The position numbers and the translations under genes are program-made. Positions 1 through 7,118 of a DNA stretch of 64,000 nucleotides are shown here, in pieces. The notes below the pieces were generated by a model. It worked only from the letters and a program-made list of their open reading frames with translations, was not told where the DNA came from and made no database searches. The DNA is from Lachancea thermotolerans CBS 6340. Lineage: Eukaryota; Ascomycota; Saccharomycetes; Saccharomycetales; Saccharomycetaceae. The DNA lies in contig NC_013079.1 of assembly GCF_000142805.1 (NCBI RefSeq), positions 310,001 through 374,000 on the forward strand, written 5' to 3'. Numbering within the stretch: position 1 is the stretch's first letter; each line of letters starts with the position of its first letter.

Positions 1-586
1 AAGTACCTGTTTGGATCAAGATGCTGTCTGGATCTTGCAATGGTGCCCATTTCCCATGTTCCTTGAATTGTACACCGTGGGCAACAGGAAATACTGTTAT
101 GATGCCAGGGGAATTGTGTAAAACATATTCATCTTCATAGTCAAACTCCAAATCTAGCACAGACTTGGAGATGGGTTTATGGTACCGCGTAACCTTCACA
201 GCGCTATTATGCTCGTTGAGTACAGCCTCCTCTTTCTCAAAATTTACCGCAGCAAGGCAAATACGGGCAAAGAAGATAGCTATTTTGACTAGTCTTGAGC
301 TCATTTTACTCAAGGCAGTGTTTTGTACGCCCACGCTGTCTGCGCTGCCAATGAACTGCTCCACACTAACGCCGTTTTCGAGCTTGGTACAGCCAACAAA
401 GTTACTGTCGAAGCCAGCCAAATCATCAGGAGAATCTTTTGCTAGTATGCCAGATAGCGTTCGCAGTGTTTCCATATTTGCATAATTTTTCAGTAATATG
501 ACACTTTCATTTCGTAAAACACTTTTCATTATGGGTAAGAGCTCATCTTCGGTCGTTATGACATTGAGATCGACCACCTTGAGCAT
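1..586 (-). CDS. 2OG-Fe(II) oxygenase-like protein (isopenicillin N synthase type), N-terminal part only
   Basis: An uninterrupted frame starts at the ATG whose complement is at 584-586 and runs off the left edge, giving 195 residues. Its C-terminal visible part resembles the iron/2-oxoglutarate dioxygenase core: an RYHKP segment (residues 134-138), then LHNSPGIITVF (156-166), then GVQFKEHGKWAPL (171-183) and a hydrophobic ILIQTG strand (189-194). In active family members the second segment carries the H-x-D iron-ligand motif; here the aligned residues are H157-N158-S159, so the Asp appears to be missing. Sequence further left, including the second His ligand and the Arg that binds 2-oxoglutarate, lies outside the window. 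I do not recognise a S. cerevisiae syntenic counterpart. Being a gene is well supported; the family call is by motif only, and no substrate can be named. Confidence 0.75.
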   Translation of the reverse strand, partial: MLKVVDLNVITTEDELLPIMKSVLRNESVILLKNYANMETLRTLSGILAKDSPDDLAGFDSNFVGCTKLENGVSVEQFIGSADSVGVQNTALSKMSSRLVKIAIFFARICLAAVNFEKEEAVLNEHNSAVKVTRYHKPISKSVLDLEFDYEDEYVLHNSPGIITVFPVAHGVQFKEHGKWAPLQDPDSILIQTGT

Positions 587-1968
587 CTTACTTTAAAACT
601 TTAGCAGAGGTGCGTAGCTCACAAATAATTACAATCAGACTTTCTTTGCTAGCTCTTCGAAAACATTTTTGAAGTGCGATGACCTTGGAGAACATAAATC
701 GATATATACCTTGGCAGGCATCTTCAAACACGAATTCGACAAATCTGACATGAGCACATGCGATTGAGATAATAAAACTTGGGGCAACAGAAAGCTCTCC
801 TGGAACTCGGAACTTTCGAGCAATTGAGCGAGCTAGAAACCGCTAACAATGATAGCGGCCCAAGACACAAACGGAACCTGCTACTGCGGAAAAGCCAGAT
901 GAGCAACTAGTGAGTCTAATGGCGACCGTGATTCCCCTTTCACCAAAAAAAGCGAAATTATATTTTCTATGTTCCCGCCTGCAGGCCCTGGAGTTAAGAT
1001 TAGTGCATAATTCTCTAGCACTCGTTTTACAACTATGGTTTTAGATATTTGCTATGTCGTGTGCGTTTGATTGATTTAAGTGGTCGAAACTGTGCAAGCT
1101 GCGATCCTCAGGATTTGCTCAAAGATTTTATGGGCACGGACGGAGCCGCAGATATGCGAAGAGCTGGACCAATTGCTTTCTCGCGTGGTTCACGTCAACG
1201 AGTATACCATATGCACAGGCCAAGGAATATTCAGCAAAAATTAAAAGGGAAGTGTTGTAAAGGACAATACCTTCTCTTCACCCTAGGGGTTCTAAAATAG
1301 CTTCAAACCCGCTTCAGATCGTTTTGATGTTATAAGAAAGTTTATTTGCGCAAACCTCGCATGCTGCGGCGGACCGCCATTTTGGCCTCTCAAAGATTAA
1401 AGCTGGCATTGGAGCTGGCACATGAAAAATATCTTGAACAGTTACGTTGAGCTATAGTATAAGCTACTATAAACGAATAGCATGAATGTTGTCGAAAGTA
1501 GCAGGGTCGCCCAAACCAGAATGTCCCTCAGAAACGATCTCGTCAAGAAGTCTGAGGTGTCACCGCACTCTGATGTCAGCTTGCTCTAATTTACTCGTTT
1601 ACAAAGTACAGCCGTGCTAAAATGGCAGGGACCAGAAGTGCCATAGTAAAGTGGTCTAGCCCGCACGAGACATGCTCCATGGTTCGTAATTTACAAGTAC
1701 TTTGCCACACTCAGGAATAACGAGGCAGAAACTACATCCCAACCTTCGAAACTAGAGTATAAAAAATAGCGTTGGCTCAATCAACGCATAAAGTCAAAGC
1801 ACAGTCAATGGGGTCTCTTCAGATCTCACTAGTCTGGCGTAAGAACCATAAAACTTCATTCTTTACTTAGTCAGGTTAGTATCAAATGAGCTACCAATCA
1901 GCTTCACATGTTGGGATCATGATCTAAAAGACGTTTAAGGTTTGAGATCAAAACGGAGAGTAACAAAG
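587..1968. other. Long intergenic gap between the oxygenase-like gene and YKU70
   Basis: About 1.4 kb with no gene I can support. It must contain the promoters of the two divergent neighbours. A TATAAAAAA stretch lies near 1758-1766, about 200 bases before the YKU70 start. The open frames present (635-823 on minus, 1049-1300 on plus) begin with TTG and match nothing I know. The region is also the left edge of a block that is inverted relative to S. cerevisiae, so it may be a rearrangement scar. Confidence 0.5.
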
Positions 1969-3705
1969 ATGGATGCAACGGTGGGAAACGAGGGAAAAGA
2001 CTCAGAATCAAAATATAAGAAGTTCGAAGTTCATGAAGGTATCATTTTTTGCGTTGAGCTCTCTGAAGCTATGTTCAAAGAGCCCTTTGATCTCAACAAA
2101 GTTCAACTCCTCGAAATACTGGAAACTCTTCTCGAGCTCATGACACAAGTCATAATAATCCTGCCCGGTACAGGAATTGGATGCTTCTTTTTCCAATGCA
2201 GTCATGAAGGTGCAAAAGGCGGCATCTATGAGTTTTTACCCTTGCTTGACGTCAATGCTAGAAGCATGAAGAAGCTCAATGATCTACTTGACGATCTAAA
2301 GATGAATATTACTACTTTAAATGAGCAATTCCCATTCAATGACAAGCAAAACACGTCGCTTGAAGCAGTATTTGTACTTTTGCAGGAGCAGTTTTCTCGA
2401 AGCGTGCAGGGGCAGAAAGCCTATAATAACAAGAAGATATTTCTATTCACCGATAATGACCGTCCAAAAGAGTCAGACGACCGTGAAGCTAAAAACAGGC
2501 TTCGGAAAGTCATCGATGACCTCGATGATTCATTCATAAACATCATCCCTTTTTTTGTTGGTTCTGAGCAGAGACCTTTTGATCAAAGCTTCTATAGCGA
2601 CATACTTAAGCTGGGTGCAAAGAAAAAAGCATCAGATGGCCCCTTTAAGTATGAAGGCCCTAACACGACGCCAATAAGCGCTAAGCTCATTAAATCTCGC
2701 GTGCTTAGAAAGAAGGAAATCAAAAGAGTTCGCTTCCAATGTTCTTTAATACTTAACGAAGCCTCAGACTTTCAAGTGTCAATCAAAGGGTACACAACAA
2801 TATCCCACGAAAGAGCAGGCTCAAAATACAAACAGGTATATGATCATGACGGACTACGGAAGGAAGCTTTGTCCCACCGCAAGTATTTGGACGCCAATAC
2901 AGGAGAAGATGTCACCGAAAGAGTTGTCAAAGTCTTCAAGTTTGCCGAGGTGGATATTGAGCTTTCAGAAGACGAGATCGCAAAAATGAATAGAGACTAT
3001 TCTTCTTACGATTCGTTCCTGAAACTGGTTGGGTTTCGAGACACAAATAGATGCGTGTTTTACTTCAACAACATCAGCAACAGTTCTTTCGTTGTTCCGG
3101 ATGATTCTGTATTTAAAGGTTCCATCAAAACAATGGCATCTTTATTCAGAAAACTCAGAGAGAAGCAAAAGTCTGCTGTAGTCTGGGGGAAGCTGAAAAG
3201 TAATTCCAACCCGTCATTGTACACTTTGACACCTTCAAACTTCAATGATCATAACGAAGGATTTTACTTGACAAGAGTACCTTTCATAGATGAGATACGA
3301 AAGTTCCCCCCCACAGCCTATCATGGGAACTTGTCCAAAACCAAAACCTTCGAGCAAATGTGCAAAATCACAGAAACGCTGATAAGCTATTTTAGTTTAA
3401 GACATTCCTACAGACCTTCTGATTTCGAAAACCCAACTCTTCAAAAGCACTTTGAATTATTGCATGATTACCTACTACAAGTCGAAGTTGACCCCACTTC
3501 AGGATCCAAAGAGCACCTTTTGAAGAAAGATGATACTCTGCTAAAGCTACACCAGGTACGAGCAAAAATACTGGAGTCAGCAGAATCAGACGACCCGGTT
3601 CAGGCCAGACTCAGTAATTATGTAAAGGCCTGGAACAGCATGTATAATCGAGAACTCAACGGAGATCTGGAGCCTGAAACTACTTCCAAGAAATCAAAGA
3701 AATAA
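1969..3705 (+). CDS. YKU70: Ku70 subunit of the Ku DNA end-binding heterodimer
   Basis: 578 residues, close to the 602 of S. cerevisiae Yku70. Ku70/Ku80 rings bind double-strand breaks for non-homologous end joining and protect telomeres in the nucleus. The N-terminal third (KFEVHEGIIFCVELSEAMF, from about residue 19) has the expected von Willebrand A-like start, followed by the Ku beta-barrel and helical arm. The frame is open from a TTG at 1942, but the ATG at 1969 (context aacaaagATGG) is the natural start. The gene ends only 23 bases from the convergent NGL2 stop. Its neighbours match S. cerevisiae YMR284W-YMR287C, which supports the call. Confidence 0.9.
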   Translation: MDATVGNEGKDSESKYKKFEVHEGIIFCVELSEAMFKEPFDLNKVQLLEILETLLELMTQVIIILPGTGIGCFFFQCSHEGAKGGIYEFLPLLDVNARSMKKLNDLLDDLKMNITTLNEQFPFNDKQNTSLEAVFVLLQEQFSRSVQGQKAYNNKKIFLFTDNDRPKESDDREAKNRLRKVIDDLDDSFINIIPFFVGSEQRPFDQSFYSDILKLGAKKKASDGPFKYEGPNTTPISAKLIKSRVLRKKEIKRVRFQCSLILNEASDFQVSIKGYTTISHERAGSKYKQVYDHDGLRKEALSHRKYLDANTGEDVTERVVKVFKFAEVDIELSEDEIAKMNRDYSSYDSFLKLVGFRDTNRCVFYFNNISNSSFVVPDDSVFKGSIKTMASLFRKLREKQKSAVVWGKLKSNSNPSLYTLTPSNFNDHNEGFYLTRVPFIDEIRKFPPTAYHGNLSKTKTFEQMCKITETLISYFSLRHSYRPSDFENPTLQKHFELLHDYLLQVEVDPTSGSKEHLLKKDDTLLKLHQVRAKILESAESDDPVQARLSNYVKAWNSMYNRELNGDLEPETTSKKSKK

Positions 3706-3728
3706 TTTAATTCCACAGTTTTTGAAAC

Positions 3729-5216
3729 TCATATTTTTAGTTCTAACTCGCACATCATCGAGAGGTGGTCACTTCCATATTCACCCTCATGAGGTTGCCC
3801 ATGGTTAGGCATTTCTTTAGCTGGCGGCATCCTCAAGAGACCTCGAATTTTGATACCGTTCTCATCTTGGAAAGCTTCAAGCTCTTCGGGGCTCGCCTTA
3901 TCCGAGAAATCCCACTTCTTGATAAAAAAGATGTAATCCAACAAACCCCTCCAAGTTTCAGCCCAATTAGATATTTCTGGCTCATTAAAGTTATTGTCCA
4001 AGCCTGCGTTCTCGGCGTGGACATGCTTGTACCCAACCGAATAGATAGAAATACCCCTCATGTCTAATGAGTTATGGAGGGAGGCCATGCTCTCCACCAG
4101 GCCTTTTTGCTCTTCAGTTGCAGAGAACTTTTCAGGAACGGGATGTTCTGGTTGACCGTCTCCAAATTTCTCAATATTCCCACCTTCTTCATCATCACAC
4201 TCTTCTCCGTCGCGAGCTTTGGAGAATGTATATGAAGTGCTGCATTCAATGACTGTCTTAGCTCTGCCTTTGTAGGTAACTGGCTTTGAAGAAACTGATA
4301 GATAAGGTGTATCGAATGGTTGGGAATTGAAATCGCCACAGAAAAAGGGATACCACAAGTTCTCCTGAGTCGCTCCCTTGTCTTGTAGGACGTTGATGCG
4401 ATGCATGAACTCTTTCATTTTGTTCAGCATGACATAGCACTGTCTAGTTCTTTCAAAAGTTCCAAACGGATGCCAGAAAAGATGAGTGGTTCCCACAATT
4501 ATTCCACGTTTTGATGAACCTGGGTACTTTGCCAAGACCTTTTTTGTGAAGCCCAGCGCAATAGCCAGCCCAACGTTCTTCGTTGTAGTCCTAGGCTCAA
4601 GAGCACCTGAAGGTTCTTTGTCATAATCTATTAACATCTTGTCAACCATTGTGAACATGTCACGTTTCCAAACAATGGCTATGCCATGGTTTTTGGTGCC
4701 ATGACGGTGAAACTGAGATTCATACCCTAGCTTCTCGAATTCTTCCTTCCAGAATGATTGATACTGAATGTAATCAACCTCCTGCAGACATAGCACATCA
4801 GAGTTGTAGTGCATGAACTCGTTAAGCAGAACTCTCGAGCGCTTGAACCATTTCAACGCATTACCGCTAGTGGGAAACAGTTTTCTGCGGATCAGGGCCT
4901 GCGCCAAACAGTTGTAAGTCATGAGCTTGAAAACAAACCCGTTTGCGTTTTCACTCGGGTTGAGAGAAAGCATAGGTCTATGTATAAATTGCAGGTCAGG
5001 CGGGAAGTCTGGATCAAGTCCGCGCGCTATCATGTCCTCCCTCTTCTTTTTCTTGGCTGCTTCTCGCTGCGCCCTCACCTCCGCAATATGCTCTGGACTA
5101 ACCTTGGGAGGCTTCTCGCCCTTCTTCTTTGACTTGTGGCCCTTCTCGCCAGAGTGCCTCTCTTTATCTTGCTTGATTTGCGTATTGACCTTGTCAGCCA
5201 GTCTTTCTTCCTCCAT
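3729..5216 (-). CDS. NGL2: CCR4-type exo/endonuclease of the EEP family (Ngl2/Ngl3)
   Basis: 495 residues. After a lysine-rich N-terminus comes the endonuclease/exonuclease/phosphatase fold: LMTYNCLAQAL near residues 97-107, the catalytic-Glu motif VLCLQEVDYIQ near 140-150, FFCGDFNSQPFDTPYL near 292-307 and the C-terminal GSDHLSMMCELEL with the catalytic Asp-His. S. cerevisiae Ngl2 trims the 3' end of 5.8S rRNA; Ngl3 is its duplicate. This genome has a single copy here, so it represents the pre-duplication gene of YMR285C/YML118W. It converges on YKU70 and shares a roughly 300-base divergent promoter with MRPL33. The ATG at 5216 is the first in frame. Confidence 0.92.
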   Translation of the reverse strand: MEEERLADKVNTQIKQDKERHSGEKGHKSKKKGEKPPKVSPEHIAEVRAQREAAKKKKREDMIARGLDPDFPPDLQFIHRPMLSLNPSENANGFVFKLMTYNCLAQALIRRKLFPTSGNALKWFKRSRVLLNEFMHYNSDVLCLQEVDYIQYQSFWKEEFEKLGYESQFHRHGTKNHGIAIVWKRDMFTMVDKMLIDYDKEPSGALEPRTTTKNVGLAIALGFTKKVLAKYPGSSKRGIIVGTTHLFWHPFGTFERTRQCYVMLNKMKEFMHRINVLQDKGATQENLWYPFFCGDFNSQPFDTPYLSVSSKPVTYKGRAKTVIECSTSYTFSKARDGEECDDEEGGNIEKFGDGQPEHPVPEKFSATEEQKGLVESMASLHNSLDMRGISIYSVGYKHVHAENAGLDNNFNEPEISNWAETWRGLLDYIFFIKKWDFSDKASPEELEAFQDENGIKIRGLLRMPPAKEMPNHGQPHEGEYGSDHLSMMCELELKI

Positions 5217-5519
5217 TTTCGAACGGTTTTTGATGGGCTTTCTGCTACCGTTAAAACTCCTTGTGGTTGGTCAAACGGCCATTTAATGGCTTATTCTGTT
5301 AAGCCTAAGACCCTACCGGTGATTACAGTAGCTAACTGCGTTATTCGTTCAAAAGACCGAGCTCTTATCACGTGCTGAGATAACTTCTGGTACTCATAAT
5401 ATTCATCAAGAAGTACTCAGTATTTTCGTAATCGTCTGCCCTGCGAAAAAATGAACTTTTGAGCGTCAAGCTGGATCTTAGAGACAAGAGAGATACACAA
5501 GGAACTCCTGCCTCTAGAC
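5217..5519. promoter_or_regulatory. Divergent promoter region NGL2 / MRPL33 with a CACGTG box
   Basis: 303 bases between two divergent starts. A Cbf1-type ATCACGTG lies at 5367-5374. A minimal upstream reading frame (ATG AAC TTT TGA) lies at 5451-5462, 57 bases before the MRPL33 ATG; whether it is transcribed depends on an unknown start site. Confidence 0.45.
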
Positions 5520-5774
5520 ATGGTTTTTTATAAGATTACACTTTCGAGATCAACTATAGGGCTTCCGAAAGCAACCAAAAGCGTTGTGTCGAGTCTCGGC
5601 TTGGGAAAGACAGGCTCTGTAGTTTACCGTCAGGTAACCCCATCGATTGCCGGTTCAATCGCCAAGGTCAAGGAGGTCGTGAGAGTCGAAGTCACAGAGC
5701 ATGCTCTCACGAAGGAGCAGCAAAGGGAGCTCAGGAAATCAAACCCGGGCTTCACTGTGGAAAAGAGAGTGTAA
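5520..5774 (+). CDS. MRPL33: Mitochondrial large ribosomal subunit protein uL30m
   Basis: 84 residues, compared with 86 in S. cerevisiae Mrpl33 (YMR286W). The compact L30 fold is evident: [19 protein letters not shown], then the [21 protein letters not shown] stretch and a short basic C-terminus. It is a component of the mitoribosome, encoded in the nucleus and imported. Position between NGL2 and DSS1 matches S. cerevisiae content. It converges on the following gene with 75 bases between stops. Confidence 0.95.
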   Translation: MVFYKITLSRSTIGLPKATKSVVSSLGLGKTGSVVYRQVTPSIAGSIAKVKEVVRVEVTEHALTKEQQRELRKSNPGFTVEKRV

Positions 5775-5849
5775 GCAGTGTGTCTAAAACCTGTATATAG
5801 TTAATGAAAAACGCGAAAAGGTTGATCTCACCCGAGAATAAGCCAGTAT

Positions 5850-6680
5850 TCAAAGGTCCGGTACTGTGCTGTTGGTGATTTCTGGTGGCAAAATAGACCC
5901 CATGTGGAAATGAGGGGCTTCGTCTTCGTCAGTATCGTCATCTGGAAACAACGAGAAAGAGTCCACCATCTTGAAGATGTCACTTTTGTTCATCGCCTTA
6001 CCGTCAAAACTTAGATCAACACTTTCGTTGACTTCGGCGGATTCTTGAAGAGCTAATCTGGCGAGGGGATTGGCCTTGGAATTCTTTAAAGTAAACCCGC
6101 TCACTCGGTCTGCGTACTCGTGTACAGCATTCGGCAGCTCCTTTAGAGTACTCACCAGGTATTTGGGGTCGTCCGAGACGCCTATTGGTTGTTTCCTGAA
6201 GAACCCAGGTTGCGCAGCGTCGATTATACTCCTCAAAAGCTCATTCTTAGTATTTTTCCCCTGGAATGGGACTTCCGCAAGCCTGTAGTAAGCCACTCTC
6301 GAACTGCTTCCTATTATAAGGCCCGATCTTCCTCTTTTGACATCAAATTTACCGGGTACCGTCAAATATCTAGGTTTTTCGGAATTTGAGGTAGGGCATT
6401 TTATGTCATCAATGATTTTCACGTCTACCCACCGCTGCCTCGAATTGCTATGCCCGTTAGCTCCCGCTCCTGACTTTCCTGTATTTGTGGGCTTGCTTCC
6501 TTCGAAATCTTGAGATTTCCGTAGCGGGCTAGTGTTTCGCAATGTTCGCTTTTCGCCTTTATGAGCCTGAAGATGGGGCACCGGAATCATTGTGATCTGA
6601 TTTGGAGATGGCACGGTGCGTACCATGTTGTTTCTAAGGGTACTTTGTCCCATTACACCGCTGTATTGTGGGTTTTGCAT
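5850..6680 (-). CDS. Protein of unknown function, probable counterpart of S. cerevisiae YML119W
   Basis: 276 residues from the ATG at 6680; an in-frame TTG at 6725 has no support as a start. I recognise no domain. The N-terminal 100 residues are basic and look disordered, with a full cyclin-dependent-kinase consensus SPLR at residues 51-54 and another SP at 25-26. The middle (VDVKIIDDIKCP through RSGLIIGSSSRVAYYRLAEVPF) looks folded, and the C-terminus is acidic (LFPDDDTDEDE). Identity is inferred from position: it is upstream of the NGL gene on the same strand, exactly as YML119W sits relative to NGL3 (YML118W). Homology itself was not tested. Confidence 0.6.
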   Translation of the reverse strand: MQNPQYSGVMGQSTLRNNMVRTVPSPNQITMIPVPHLQAHKGEKRTLRNTSPLRKSQDFEGSKPTNTGKSGAGANGHSNSRQRWVDVKIIDDIKCPTSNSEKPRYLTVPGKFDVKRGRSGLIIGSSSRVAYYRLAEVPFQGKNTKNELLRSIIDAAQPGFFRKQPIGVSDDPKYLVSTLKELPNAVHEYADRVSGFTLKNSKANPLARLALQESAEVNESVDLSFDGKAMNKSDIFKMVDSFSLFPDDDTDEDEAPHFHMGSILPPEITNSTVPDL

Positions 6681-7118
6681 TAGTATAACAAGTTGTCGGC
6701 GGGCGATCCGGGTCCTCCTGATCAACAGTTAAAAGTAAGCGGAACAACAATAAAACGCCACGAAATCCAAGCGAGACGTTGATAACTGCAGAGTCAGTGT
6801 TTTGGCTAACCCCAGCTTCTGGATGATGTTTTCATAATTTGAAAACTGCGTGTTGTGCATATTGTGTACTTCTTTCCAAAACAGGAAACGTCATTGTGAC
6901 AAATTAATGAGTTAGTTTAGGTTATTTACCATTCTCAAAATATGTAACGGTTAATGCCATGAGAACAACGTCAGTTGGCATTGGTTTTAGAATGATGGAA
7001 ACGTTGCTCCCTTTATATATACATGATTTCTATAAGTTACGAATTTGGCTTTTAAATCGACACATTTAAACACCATTTCGCCTTTCCTTAGTTGTTTCCA
7101 GTACTAGAGTGGTTCGCA
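6681..7118. other. Intergenic region upstream of the YML119W-like gene and 3' of DSS1
   Basis: About 440 bases. On the minus strand a TATATAAA box lies at 7012-7019, some 330 bases before the ATG at 6680, which is far for a yeast promoter. No other recognisable element or gene. Confidence 0.4.

Noticed and set aside
635-823. Minus-strand 62-codon frame ending in a coding-like tail
   Set aside because: Its first codon is TTG, a TAG lies in frame just upstream, no GTATGT donor with a branch point was found to attach an earlier exon, and I recognise no family.
1640-1700. tRNA-like strings (AGTGGTCTAGCCCG and GGTTCG)
   Set aside because: The would-be A and B boxes are too close and degenerate, and no acceptor stem forms; at best a relic.
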